A stretch of DNA of 64,000 bases, from the NCBI RefSeq assembly GCF_010183535.1, contig NC_071331.1, positions 7,626,001-7,690,000 of the forward strand, read 5' to 3'. The stretch comes from Caenorhabditis remanei. Its lineage: Eukaryota > Nematoda > Chromadorea > Rhabditida > Rhabditidae. The translations under genes and the position numbers were made by a program. The notes under the pieces are model-generated. The model ran no database searches and had not been told where the DNA came from. It was given only the letters and a program-made list of their open reading frames with translations. The first letter of the stretch is position 1. The number at the start of each line of letters is the position of its first letter. Positions 33,220 through 45,294 of this stretch are shown one piece after another.

Positions 33220-33890
33220 TTCCAGGCTTGTTCGGAAAAAACTTTTCGGAAAATCGGAAACGGAAGTTTTTTCCGATATTCTTTTCTGGAAAATCGGATA
33301 TCCGAAATTTTTTTTCGGAAAAAAAGGAAAATTCGAAAAATTTCGGAAAATGACGAAAACGACTTATTCGGGCCTAAAATCAAGGAATATAATTGAAATA
33401 TCAATGATATTATTGAGGGTAAGCAAGAAAAACAATAAATTAATTGTCAGGTTCGCCATTCTGATAGCCAAAACCCTCAATCGAAAATTTTGTTTTTTTT
33501 TAACCTCAAAAAATCAAATTTTCGGAAATAGGCGGAAAATTTTCCAACTATTTCCGAAAATTATCCGACAAAAAATTCGGAAAATATCCAGTCGGAAAAA
33601 TGTTCCGAAAAGAAAAATAGGAAAATTTTCCGGCTCCTGTAGAAATTTGGATTTTTTTTGAAAAAAAAGTGAATTTTTCATAATTTTTGAATTTTCGACT
33701 ATGTTTTGGAACATCGATAAAAACTAAAGCATACGAGAATTTTGGTTATATTTATAACATTTCAAAAAATGTATGGAAGAATTGTGAAAAAATTGTGCAC
33801 ATTTTTTGAATCCGGGCTGACCGGGCCGGCAACATTTTTTGTCAGCCCGGCTCGCGCTGGCCCGGATTTTCTTAACCCTGCAATTATCTA
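33220..33890. mobile_element. TTCCGGAA-rich plus GC-rich composite insertion
   Basis: 33220-33660 consists of reiterated GGAAAA/TTTTCCG words. 33810-33885 has CCGGGCTGACCGGGCCGG and CAGCCCGG ends like the GC-rich hAT-like elements. Boundaries not defined. Confidence 0.45.
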
Positions 33891-34087
33891 GAGCTTCTAC
33901 TGAAAACACTCAAAATCGCAAAAATGATTATGTTTGGAAATAACTTGTTTCAAAAGTTTATTGATTACTACTCGAAACAATTGAAAATTTGATAATTTGT
34001 TTAAAGAATCCAAAAACTCCCTAAATTTTGAATCTCCTTTCTGTTTCATATTAGTTAGTTAATTTGATATTATTTAATTTATTTCAA

Positions 34088-34108
34088 TCTTAAAATCATA
34101 TTTTCTTC
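34088..34108 (+). ncRNA. candidate 21U-RNA, core 34041-34048
   Basis: CAAT start element, spacing 40. Duplicate of cores 10114 and 21896. Confidence 0.5.
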
Positions 34109-34989
34109 ACATCAAGCGTCCATCACTCGCGTGCCAACATGTGATTTCCTAGGTATACTCCATAGGGATTGTAAAACGGAAAGCAAACCGAATAACCTAA
34201 CCAACATTATATGTAAATACTATTCTGTTATAACAAGTATTAATAAATTCCAGTCTGAGAATATTGGCGCTATCTAGACGGGTGTAGAAAATGCTTCATT
34301 AAAAAATGGCAAGAGGAAAATGGTTTGTCTTTTCCATTGTACTACTCTATTGTACATTCTACTAATACTATTTCGGAGTCACTGTCTTCTTGATCTGAAT
34401 TATTTTTCTTTTCACATTTCGGAAACACTTAAAAATGTTCTTCTATTCAGTTTCGAAGGTGTTTTGTTGTAGATATCTAGTTACCTCACGGGCAGAACTT
34501 GGGTATTCATTATATACATTCCTTTCGGAATGACAGTTATTTTCATCCTGTCAACAATAATGTTTCTTGTAAGAGTAATCAACTTTTGTTTTTTTAATTG
34601 TTTTCATTAATTTGACAATATTTTACTTTGTGGAATTCTCGCGAATTGAGTACCCATGAGAACTTGATATGTTTATTGACTATGACAATTGCAAGAGGGC
34701 TCAGAAAAGAAATCACATATCAGACCCGTTTCATAGAGTTTTCAAGTACACAGTTTCCAAATGCAATTTGCTAAGCAAAAGCAACTTACGATTGATCGGG
34801 CACTGAAACAAAAACTTTTCACTTTCGTATCCAATCTGTCAAATTAATCTGAAAGTTTATTATAGGTATTCCTGACATACTCTCAATCTAATTTACCTAC
34901 AAGTAAATCTCTCTTTTTTCTTGTTTTTTTCTTAGATTTTTTCTGTTTCATGCTTCTGATTCCTACTTCGTCTTAAATTGGAATATTGT

Positions 34990-35010
34990 TTTCCTATTTG
35001 TCATATTTTC
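34990..35010 (+). ncRNA. candidate 21U-RNA, core 34943-34950
   Basis: TGTT start element, spacing 40. Third member of the family with cores 11790 and 24896. Confidence 0.57.
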
Positions 35011-35102
35011 TGCCGTTTCTTCCTCCTCTTCAGATTTCTCATGACATAATGAAGATACTGTTTCACTCAGAGGATTCACCACAAGTTTTGTTCAAAAAGT
35101 AA

Positions 35103-35123
35103 TTTTTGATTTATCAAAATAGG
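35103..35123 (+). ncRNA. candidate 21U-RNA, core 35058-35065
   Basis: TAAT start element, spacing 38. Only 115 nt downstream of the preceding core on the same strand. Confidence 0.48.
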
Positions 35124-35575
35124 ATTACTGTTACCGTTTCTTGAAGAGAATATCTCATTTCGTTACCTTTGTTATATCGTTTAAAATTTTCCTATCGTCA
35201 TTTGGAACTTCTCAACATAAAACTTTTTTCAGGTTGGGAAGCGACACATCTCCTCCGGTGAGTTGATCTCAAGGACTTCATTTTAACATTCAATATTTTT
35301 TGTAAAAACAGTCATCACAAGAGTTATCACATGACCATTAGAATTTCTCCGTATCCCATCGCATTTCACTGTTTCCAATACCAGATATCAATAACGTAGT
35401 TAGGTGGAAACTTCAGTAATCGCCCTCACCAGCAAGAAAGCTTGAATATTCGAAACATATGTCATGTCACTGTTCAAAATGTTCCAAGTATATTCATACA
35501 TATAGGACTGAACACTAGAAAGCAAATTACTGTTTCGGATATTCCATGAGAGTGTGAACTTGGTCGTGTGTTCAA

Positions 35576-35596
35576 TCGAGGTAATGGCCAAAAACT
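35576..35596 (+). ncRNA. candidate 21U-RNA, variant core CTGTTTCG
   Basis: Core 35530-35537. CAAT start element, spacing 39. Fourth member of the G-ending family. Confidence 0.42.
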
Positions 35597-36202
35597 TCAA
35601 TTAGGAGTTGATAAGAATGAACACTAGGTGAAGTACTTATACATAGCAGGTTTTACAATTACGACATAATCATTTCTTGAAATTACGGCTGCAATTTTCC
35701 ACCTCGCATTGTCAATTTGTTTTAACAGTTCATTTCCTCAAGTTCCAAATAACAATAATATATTTTTTTTTAATTTGGGGTAAAACCTAGCCAGAATATT
35801 CATTATTCACATTGCTCTAGCATTTTCTTTTAAAATGTTGTTTTTTAACAAAGAGCGTAGAGAGAGGCCAAAGTTGAGATATTCTTGCCTTTCTAAAACT
35901 TTCTGTTTGACTTGATAACTAAAATAAGAAACATTCTGGTCTTTCTTGAATTTGTATTTATTTTCTGCACTATGCAGAGTTGCCGCTAATACATAAAACA
36001 CGTACAAATCTCATTTTTCATAACAGTTTCCCCATTTTCTGGATTAAAGGAGTTATGTAAATCTACTGTTTTAGAAGTCTCATATTTTTTCTAATTAATT
36101 AATTCTAATAATTAAAATACAAGTCACGTCGGTTTTTTTTGAACTGATAACCTGATAAGCGAATATTATCTTTCTCATATTTAATATCGCTACTGTGGAG
36201 TA

Positions 36203-36459
36203 CTGTGAAAAAATAATGTTTCGACAAGGATTTTCAAAAAAAAATTTCGAGCGCTGGAACGCGCAAGCGCAGGAAGTCGTGGGCGGAGCTTAAACTGCAA
36301 GCTTAAATAAGCAGCGCGGTTCTAATTCCAGTTGTTTTTTTCAAATTAAGAACCGCGCCGCTTGCAGTTTAAGCTCCGCCCACAACTTCCTGTGCTTGCG
36401 CGTTCCAGCGCGCAAAATTGTTTTTTGAAAATCCTTGTCGAAACTTTATTTTTTCACAG
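36203..36459. mobile_element. TA-flanked palindromic MITE, 257 bp
   Basis: Ends CTGTGAAAAAATAA and inverse, with TA on both sides. Inner arms carry GTTTCGACAAGGATTTTC and GCGCAAGCGCAGGAAG. Paralogous uninserted sites are at about 12735, 30595 and 35970. Confidence 0.8.
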
Positions 36460-37913
36460 TATTGCCATTAATGCATGAAATACGTCGCCCGAACAAATCT
36501 CAGTTTTCAAAACAGTTTTCCCATTTTCTGGTTGCTCATCTCATATAAAGGGGTAAAAAAAACATCGTGAAACTGAATGAAATACAGAAACTTGTGTTCT
36601 CTTTGTATCTTTGCCAAAACGGGAAATTTGGAATTTTTTTGTTTTCGATGACCGGTGCTTCACACTTTTGGTTGGCCTGTTTAACAGTGTCCCAATAAAT
36701 GACGGCAGGTTATTGATACTCAACTTCCATTGCCCAAAAAAGGCTTCAAAAATCCATTTTCAATTCGATATTTCCCGTGGCAAAAAAGGATCTGTTTTAC
36801 AAGCTTCTTATTAATACAGCAATTGAGGTAAAAATTAATTTTAGAATGCACTCAATGATACTAACTCGAAGTAACAAATACTAACACTTGACAGATGAGA
36901 ACATTTGACAATTTGTGAGAGATGAGAACATTTGACAATTTTCTAAAATTGACTAATTGCTGATTGTGAGTCTCTAGACACGCCGCTTAAAATCCGGAGC
37001 AGAATGGGGCAAAATATTTTTCGACCATCGTTATCAGGTCATAGCTATCTATGAGCCAACTATCAGAAAATTCTCAAACATTTTCTAAAAGGAGGTTATT
37101 TATGGGTTTCAAACATTGAATGTACTACCCGTTAGGAGAAATTTCCCAATTATTGAAAACAGTAATATTGTCTTGGATCTGTTGCAAAACAGGTCCTGTA
37201 GCATGTGAAGCATTCTTGAATTTTTCTATATATCTTCTTTATACCAAACAGGCAAACAAATGTTATTTAGGATTATCAGCGCATTATTAACATGTTTGTG
37301 AAACTCTAAAATATTAAATGTAGGATACTGTTTTCAATGATGAGTCAATGGCTAACTAAACGATATTTTGTTAAATTTAATGATGTTGAATATCTCCTTC
37401 AAGTCTACCGGTTTTATAGGAAATCTGTTCATTCAAAACGTTACTGAGAAAAATAATTGTCTAAATCTAGACAAGGATGAATACTATCAGGGCACAAGTT
37501 ATGTTGTCAAAATTCTAAAAACTCCTGTTTCGGTCACTCTAAATAATTACATTTATTTTTACTGCTAGACTCATGGTAACATCAAAATAAAATACGAAAC
37601 AAGAATATTTCTACTGATATGGAACCTCCAAATAATTTAGAACCAACTAATCTGAATGAAAACGTCTCTGAAGATGGTTAGTGCTCATTCTGTTAATCTT
37701 CCAAAACTCGTTCAACTTTCGTCGTCATCCAGTAAACTTACTGAAAAATTACAGTTTCGAACTAACTATACCTAGACAAAATTTTGGGAAGAGATTCAGT
37801 TGGCCGATCGATATTTTGTTTTACAAGCACAGATGTATCCTATAAAGTGGGAAGATTTCTAGAATTGTCTGTTTCATTTACTCTGGATAATCATAGTAAA
37901 TGTTTTACTCCGC

Positions 37914-37934
37914 TCACAGATACTTTTAATTTTT
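37914..37934 (+). ncRNA. candidate 21U-RNA, core 37869-37876
   Basis: CGCT start element, spacing 38, identical geometry to the duplicate with core 26435. Confidence 0.57.
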
Positions 37935-38345
37935 ACAATTATAAAATTACATACGGAACCAACAAGTAACAGAGAGAATTTTTTCGATGTAGTCACCTAG
38001 TTATAATTTTTCTGAAGAGCCTGTTCTGACTGACTCGTTCAATATGTCATCTGTCTTCTCCTACTATTACATTTATTTGTAAAAAAAGGAACTTCAAAAA
38101 CGACTGTTTCTAAAGTTCTGTATGATAACAACAATATGCATAAACAATTAGTAGACCGGTAATTGTCTCTAACTACCATACATATTTCGGATTCTCTCTC
38201 TGACAATAAAAAGTGAATGCAGCGGTTTATTTTATATCAGACCTGAAAATGCCGGCAGAAGTACCGCTATTTAATGATTTCTTTTTAAAGAGTGGTCTGT
38301 TTCACTGTCCCCATATGTATTTTACAAGACGTTCGGGTTCACTGA

Positions 38346-38366
38346 TATGGTCAAGATTTAGTGGAA
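38346..38366 (+). ncRNA. candidate 21U-RNA, core 38297-38304
   Basis: TGAT at spacing 42 aligns with its duplicates. CACT at 38343 (spacing 39) is an alternative start that the duplicates lack. Confidence 0.45.
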
Positions 38367-38497
38367 GAAGTGAAATATCGACAAAAGATTGTGATTGGAA
38401 AGGGTCGGAGTTCCTCACTTCCATGTTATTAGTGTCTGTTGAATAGGCAACTGTTTCACTGATTCCATTTTTTTTGATATGTCTGTGGTGGTCCCAT

Positions 38498-38518
38498 TGA
38501 GGGACTGTTTCCAAACCT
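38498..38518 (+). ncRNA. candidate 21U-RNA, core 38451-38458
   Basis: CATT start element, spacing 40. Lies 154 nt downstream of the previous + strand core. Confidence 0.48.
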
Positions 38519-38732
38519 GTATATTGGTACAGATATGTTCGGTAGGACGATTAATCTGTTAGGATTTCTCTCTTAAAAATCAAAAACCGTCCAATCAAGG
38601 TTTAATAGCATATATAACCATCTTTAAGTCGGTTTTGATGTGTACGAGTTCTGATCCGGGCTGTACTGATTATGGCGAAGAAGTCTACTGTTTCATCAAG
38701 TCCTAATTTCAATTCAATTTTTGGGCTCTCGG

Positions 38733-38753
38733 TTCTTTCAAGATTTTTCGTAC
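38733..38753 (+). ncRNA. candidate 21U-RNA, core 38688-38695
   Basis: First unit of a short tandem array. CGGT start element in the conserved block GGGCTCTCGGTT, spacing 38. Confidence 0.55.
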
Positions 38754-39181
38754 AAAAATCTAAAAATCGCTCTCTGAAAAATGTTAATTCGAAAAAGGAA
38801 TATATTCTCCAGCCTGTAACTTGCTAGAGAGTGCTCGTACAAAAAAAATGAACATCAACAAAAATGAAGTTCCACTTTTGATCTGTATGTATAATCTCTT
38901 CGTACAAAATTTTCGTTATGGGTCAATCAGAAATGCCGAAATATCCTCTCAAAGTTGGTATTTTTCAACTGAAAACAACTAAAATTTATAAACTTTTGGT
39001 AGACACTGTGAAAGGTGAACTGGTACGAATCAGAACCGTCAAATCAAGGTTTATTGGCTTTAATATTACCATCTTTAAGTCGGTTCTGATTCCTAAAAGT
39101 TCTGATCCGGGCGGTTCTGATTAGGACGAAAACTCTACTGTTTCATCAAGTCCTAATTTCTATACAGTTTTGCGCTCTCGG

Positions 39182-39202
39182 TTAAATCCTAAATGCCCCT
39201 CA
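39182..39202 (+). ncRNA. candidate 21U-RNA, core 39138-39145
   Basis: Second array unit. CGGT in the same conserved block, spacing 37. Confidence 0.5.
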
Positions 39203-39812
39203 AATGCCATCCCTTCCGTTCATTTATTAAAATAGACGAACCCTCCTCCATCCCGCCTAATAAATTGTGTTGAACTGCTATATATTTTACCATATTGAAA
39301 AAATCTGCAAAATGGTCCCGTGGAATTCGTGAAATAAAGTGAAAACAGTGGCCAACACTGAAAAGGATACTGCCCCGAATATCAGAACCGTCAAATCAAC
39401 GTTCAATGGTGTTAATATAACGTTTAACCATCTTTAACTTGCTTCTGATCCATACCAGTTCTAATCCGGACGGTTCTGATTAGGGCGAAAACCTCGACGG
39501 TTTCATCTGGCCCTTATTACGATACGATTTTTGGGCTCTCGGTTGGCTCCTTATTTCATGTTGCCAAACTTGTATGCACATTGGTACAAAATTGATAGCT
39601 AGCACAAATATTCTTTAAAGATTTATCTCTTCCAAACTTGTGATTATCTACATATCTAAAAAAAGGAGCTGAACCGTAAAATCATGATCTAATCGCTTTA
39701 ATATATCGCTTAACCATCTTAAGTCAGTTCTAATTCAGGCAGTTCTAATTAGAACAAAGAACTCTACTGTTTCATGAAGCCCAAATTTCAATACGATTTT
39801 TCGGATTTCTGT

Positions 39813-39833
39813 TCAATGTTTGGTGCACACATG
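39813..39833 (+). ncRNA. candidate 21U-RNA, core 39767-39774
   Basis: Array unit with TGTT start element at spacing 39. The CTCGGTT block of the other units has changed to TTTCTGTT, so the start survives by a different sequence. Confidence 0.52.
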
Positions 39834-39850
39834 CCATCCCTTCCGTTCAT

Positions 39851-40560
39851 TTATTAAAATAGACGAACCCTCCCCAGTTCTCATTCCACCTCTCTCTCTC
39901 TCTCTCTCTTACTCTTAAAAGGAATTGAGGGTGGGGTGTGTTGAAGAAGGTCCTCATCCTCATGTCCACCCTCTATGTCTCCCCCCTTCATTCTCTTCAT
40001 TATCGTTCAATTTCGTCTTCTTTTTTCTTTTTTCCTCCCCCCTTGCTCTTGCTTCCCTTCTATTCCACTACTTTGCTCTCCATTTTCCGCCACCAAATCC
40101 CTTTTGTTTTCCTCTTCTTCATTTTTCCATCTTTTTCATCATCATTCTAACTTTGACATCCTACTATCAACACACGCAAAGACAAAGAGAGCGTGTCTTC
40201 TCTCTTTTATTTTTGGTGAATAATGAACGATGAAGTTGGTTTCTTCTTCGTTGTTGTCTTCTCCCCACATCGGATTTCGGGTCCAAAATTAAAGAGGGTC
40301 CATGGAAAAAAGTGGGCGGAGCCTGAAGAGACGGAGAGGGGTGGCTTGTCGTCTTAAGAGGGTCGGATTTCAATTAATATCCGGAAAAAGAAAAATTTTT
40401 GAAATTTCACATTTCGGATATTGAGAAATGGATTCTATTTCACTCTTTCTCGTTTTGTAAGCCTATAAGCCACGTGGCACTTTTTTGTATAGAAATTTAA
40501 TGGAAGCGGGATATTTTGGATTCCGGAAAAGTTTGTTAATGGAGTAGTGTATCTCTTTTT
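39851..40560. other. CT-rich, less repetitive interval
   Basis: Contains a (CT)n run at 39890-39909, C/T-rich text to about 40200 and an ATG-containing stretch (AATAATGAACGATGAAG at about 40218). It resembles nematode promoter or 5' leader DNA, but I see no convincing exon with splice sites. The overlapping frames come from the C/T composition. Confidence 0.3.
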
Positions 40561-40633
40561 TTTCGGTTGAAGGTATGGCCCTTCTGAAACATTTTATTTT
40601 TATTTTACAGAATTAAAAATGCTTTTTTTGGAT

Positions 40634-40654
40634 TATTCTAAAACTCTACCGTCA
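40634..40654 (-). ncRNA. candidate 21U-RNA, core 40693-40700
   Basis: In the large tandem array. TATT start element (minus), spacing 39. The homologous core in most other units is TGAAACGG on +. Confidence 0.48.
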
Positions 40655-42656
40655 ATAATTTTCTTTTTGAGACATATGAGGCTAAACTTGTCTGAAACAG
40701 TGAAATTTGAAACTTCAATGTTTCAGATATTCCAGAAAAAATTTGTCTAATTTTTTTACTGTTGGTATTGGAGAATTATTCAGTCCTTTTTTCATAAATT
40801 TTTTTCGAATTTTTTTCAGAGCCCCCTTGTGCAATTATCGCTTCGTCTCACTTTTTGATTTCTCGTCCTCCTGAAACACATAAAGTTACTTTTCAAGTTT
40901 TTCATTAATTTCTGTGAAGAGGAGGAGCTAATGATAGGATTTGTCGCGCTTAGTTATGGTCTACGAATGTATGTCATTTAATTTGTTTTAAGATAAGGTC
41001 CTTCTGAAACATTTTTTTCATTTTGAAAACCTGAAAAGTGTTTTTTGATTATCCATAAAACCCGTCAGTCAATAAATTGCATTTTAAGACATATGTATGA
41101 TATTAGACTTGTCTGAAACGGAGAATTTTGAAACTTCAATGTTTTAGATATTCCAGAAATACAGACTTCGTCTGGTTTTTTATTTCTGGAATCGGAAAGC
41201 TAACCAGTCTTTTATTTTCAAAAATTGTTTTTAAAAAGTTTTCTTTTGAAAAGATGTGGAGGGGTAATTTTAACTGATACGCAATCACCATTGCGCCCAA
41301 GACCTCAACTCTTTGATTTCTTGTCCTCCTGAAACACAGAAAGTTACTGTTTTAGTTTGTTATTAACTTGATAGGATTTATCCCTCTTAGTTATGGTTGG
41401 TCCAGGAGTGTATTTTAATTTATTCGTTTGAAGGTATGCCCCTTCTGAAACATTTTCATTTACTTACCAGACTTAAAAACTGTTTTTTGAACTATCGAAA
41501 ACCCTCTGTCACTAAATTGCATTTTAAGACATATGTATGAGATTAGACTTGTCTGAAACGGTGAAAAATTTCAATGTTCTAGATATTCCAGAAAAATAGA
41601 CTTCGTCTGTTTTTTTAATTAAATTTGTCAGTCTTTATTTTCAAATTTTAAGTTTTTCGAAAAGTTAGCTGATGTGCAATCATCACTGCGTCCAACTTTT
41701 GGATTTATCATCCTCCTGAAACACAGAAAGTTACTGTTTTTAAACAGCTTAAAACTTAAAAGTGTTTCATTAGTTTCTCTTCCGAGCAGGAATTAATGAT
41801 TGGATTTATCTTTACATATTTAGTGCATTTTTTAAAATAAAAAGTCATGTTAAGCTCAAAGAGTGCGATAGTCTGAAAACTTTAGAATAGTCTGAAACGG
41901 TGTGAAACTTTGATGGATTCTAATTCACTCTCTCTTTCTCTCTCTCGTTCTGTAAGCCTATAAGCTACGTGGCACTTTTTTTGTATAGAAAGTGAATAGT
42001 GGCGCAATTTTTTTGGATTCTGGAAAGTGTATCTGTGGTAGAAGTGTATTTCATTTTATTTGGTTTTTATTATTTTGGTGACTTAAAAATTAATTTTTGA
42101 GTTATCGAAAACCAGGCTGAGAACAAACAGTTTTTAAAGACATATGTATGAGATTAGACCTGTTTGAAACGGGGTGAAAATTTGATACTTCACTTTTACT
42201 GACTTATAATAAAAATTTTGTTTTTGGAAAAAACCGAACCATCATTTTATTGCATTTTAAGATATATGTATAATATTAGACTTGTCTGAAACGGAGAAAT
42301 TATAAAAGTTCAATGTTTTTAGATATTCCGGAAAATAGACGTTGTCTGTTTTTTTCACTAAATTAGTCAGTTTTTATTTCCAAAAAAATTTCAGAATTTT
42401 TTTTTGAAAAGATGTGGAGGTGGTAACTCTAGTTGATACGCAATCATCATTGCGCCCAAGGCCTCAACTTTTTGATTCCTGAAGCACAGAAAGTTACTGT
42501 TTTAGTTGGCCATTAATTTCTGTGCCGAGCAGGCGGGTGCTAATGAGAGTATTTATCATTCCTTGTTGTGGTTCAGAAGTGTGTTTCATTTCATTCGGTT
42601 GAAGGTACCCTTCTGAAACATTTTTTTTGAAAATTCTACAGACTTAAAAACTGCTT

Positions 42657-42677
42657 TTTGGATTACCCATAAAATCA
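42657..42677 (-). ncRNA. candidate 21U-RNA, core 42716-42723
   Basis: Homologous array position to core 40693. CATT start element at the same spacing of 39. Confidence 0.5.
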
Positions 42678-43992
42678 ATGAATTTCATTTTAAGACTTAT
42701 GAGATTAGATTTGTCTGAAACAGTAAAATTTGAAACTTCAATGTTTCAAATATTCCATTGAAATACACTTCGTCTGGTTTTTTAGTGGTATTATCGAATT
42801 GGTCTGCCTTTTTTTATCAAATCTTTTAAGTATCACTGCATCCAACTTTTTGATTTCTCATCCTTCTGAAACATCAAAAGTTACTGTTACAATTTCAAAT
42901 TAATTTCTGTTCCGAACTGGAGCTAATAAAAAAATAAAGAGTTTTTTTCGAACTCTCAATGCATCGGTTTTGAAGGCAAATGATATTTGAGTTATCTGAA
43001 ACGGGAAAGTTTGAAACTTCAATGCTTCAAATATTCCAGAGAAATACACTTCGTCTGCTTTTTCACTTTTGATAGAGGTAGTCTTTTTTTTCAAAATTTA
43101 GTTCGAAAAGTGTTTTGAAAAGAAGTGGAAAGGCAATTCGTGCTATTATCACTGCGTCCCGCTTTTTGATTAGTCTGCGCCATCTGAAACATAGAAAATT
43201 TATGTTTAAGTTTTTCATTATTTATTTTAAAAACTAAAGAAAATGATATTCATTCTGTGAAAAGTCAGTGTTTAGTTGTGGTTAAAGAATGTATGTCATT
43301 TTATTTGGTTGAAGGCTCTTCTGAAACATTTTTTTTGAAAATTCTAAAGACTTAAAAACTGTTTTTTGGACTATCCATAAACCTGACTGTCAATGAATTT
43401 CATTTTAAGACTTATGAGATTAGACTTGTCTGAAACGGTGAAATTTGAAACTTCGATGTTTCAGATATTCCAGAAAAATAGACTTCGTCTAATATTTTAC
43501 TTACGATATTGGAAAAATTAGTCGGTCTTTTTTTCAATTTCTTTTTTCGAAAAATGTTTTGAAAAGAAGTAGAGCGGCAATTCGACTATTATCACTATTT
43601 CCAACTTTTTTATTTCTCGTACTCCTGAAACACGGAAAGTTACTTTTTCAGTTTGTTATTAACTTCTGTGCCGAGAAGGAGTTAATGATAGGATTTATCA
43701 CTCAGTTTTTACATTTTATGATATATATCTACGATATTATACTTGTCTGAAACGGAGAATTTTGAAACTTCAATGTTTTAGATATTCCAGAAAAATAGAC
43801 TTCGTCTGATTTTTTACTTTTCGTACTGGAGAATTTCGTTGTCTTTTTTCAAAAAGTTTTTTGAAAAGAAATAGAGGGGTAATTCTACCTGATTTATCAC
43901 TATTCCAACTTTTGGATTTATCATCCTCCTGAAACACAGAAAGTTACTGTTTCAAAGTTTCATTATTTTCTGCTCCAAGTAAAAGCTAATGA

Positions 43993-44013
43993 TAAATACT
44001 TGCACGGAAAATA
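43993..44013 (+). ncRNA. candidate 21U-RNA, core 43947-43954
   Basis: The only array unit in which the + strand box is exact (others read CTGTTTTA). TGAT start element, spacing 39. Confidence 0.45.
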
Positions 44014-44212
44014 ACTCAATTTTTTGTTATTTCATCTTGAAAAGTCAGTATTGAGTAAGAGTGGTTCTAAAATATTAGCATCAAGAAATCTGTGATGTTT
44101 TTTTTGCTACTGTATCTCAAGCAACTAATTGCGCTTATCACAACGTTCCATTAAACTCTTTCTGACAAAGTTCACTTTTTCTATCCAGATTTCACTCACT
44201 TGTTTTCAACAG

Positions 44213-44233
44213 TTTCGGTAGAAGCTCATTTAA
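44213..44233 (-). ncRNA. candidate 21U-RNA, variant core (CGAAACAG on +)
   Basis: Core 44272-44279. TGTT start element (minus), spacing 39. The duplicate with core 48003-48010 keeps the core but has no start element at 36-40. Confidence 0.3.
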
Positions 44234-45294
44234 ACAGTAGTCAAAATTATATCAATCATTCATGACCAACACGAAACAGAAAAACGTTGTGATTAGTATT
44301 TTTTCTATTGTTTCAAAAACTCGGACAGCAGTATCTTTTCTTGTCCTCTTTTGTTTTGCTATCGGAACGACGAAATTTAGTATCAGCATTTCTGGTTTTT
44401 TTTAGAAAACTTTGTTTGATTGTTTTTTTTCGTTGAGAACAATTCACGTGGCATTCTTTGTATAGAAATTAAAAAATAGCCATGCAACCAATGTATTTCA
44501 TTTTATTTGGCTCAAGCTATGGCCCTTCTGAAACATTATTTTTTGCAAACGACTTGAAAATTGTTTTTTGGACTATCCCTAGCTTGTTTTTTTAAAAGAA
44601 ATATAAGATTAGACTTGTCTGAAACTGTAAAATTTGGAGCTTCAATGTTTTAGATATTCCATAAAAATATATTTGTCTGTTCTTTTACTTGTTGAACTGG
44701 AATAAAGTCTTTATTTTTAAAAAAATTCAAAAAGTGTTTTGAAATGTAGTAGAGTGGCAATGCAGAGTTCAGGTTCATATTTACTATTATCACTGCGTCC
44801 AACTTTTTAATTTCTCGTCTTCCTGAAACACAGAAAGTTACTGTTTTAGTTAGTCATTAATTTCTATTCCGAGCAGTAGCTAATGATCGGATTGCTGAAA
44901 TGTTTTTTTTTGAATATTTTACAGACTTAATAATTATTTTTTGGAATATCCTAATCAATTGTTTTTTTAAGACATGTTAGAGTGGTTTGAATCGGTATAG
45001 TTTTTAAATTTCAATGTTTCAGATATTCTAGAAAAATATTCTTCTTCTGTTTTCTACTAATGGTATGGGATAAGTTGAAAAAAGTTCGGAAGGTTTTTTG
45101 AAAAGAAATAGATTTTTATATGTATCTCATACATATTCTATTATTATTGCTCCCAACGTTTTGATTTCTCGTCCTCCTGAAACACAGAAAGTTACTGTTT
45201 ATGGTTTTCATTAAACTCTGTTCCGAGCAGGAGTTAATAATGGGATTTTTCACTACATATTCAGTGTACTTTTTGGACATCCAGCATTTAATGG

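Larger units (their letters stand above)
32770..33240. repeat. segmental duplication A, copy 2
   Basis: Second copy of 1-470. The 172-codon frame starting here runs out of the duplicated sequence into the TTCCGGAA-rich element at 33220-33660, so it is not a real gene. Confidence 0.65.
33890..36000. repeat. segmental duplication C, copy 3
   Basis: Free of the insertions seen in copy 2 and so useful as the empty-site reference. Four exact or variant + strand 21U-type loci. Confidence 0.65.
36460..38570. repeat. duplications D and E, further copies
   Basis: 36470-37200 matches D and 37200-38520 matches E. Three + strand 21U-type loci (37869, 38297, 38451) and one CTGTTTCG (37525) without a start element at 38-40. 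Confidence 0.55.
38570..39850. repeat. short tandem array with 21U loci
   Basis: Units of about 270-450 bp each contain a CCATCTTTAAGTCGGTTCTG-like block, a GATCCGGGCGGTTCTGATTA-like block and a TCTACTGTTTCATCAAGTCC-like core. Cores at 38688, 39138 and 39767 are intact; the unit at about 39499 has CGGTTTCA. A relative lies at 27387 (CCGTTTCA). Confidence 0.65.

Noticed and set aside
33143..33661. 172-codon open frame
   Set aside because: Starts in duplication A and runs through TTCCGGAA-rich repeat DNA. Composition is K/F/R-rich from reiterated GGAAAA, and the duplicate at 377 ends differently.
39925..40233. Overlapping frames of 70-102 codons in three phases
   Set aside because: All follow from a C/T-rich stretch. 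No splice or start support and no domain.
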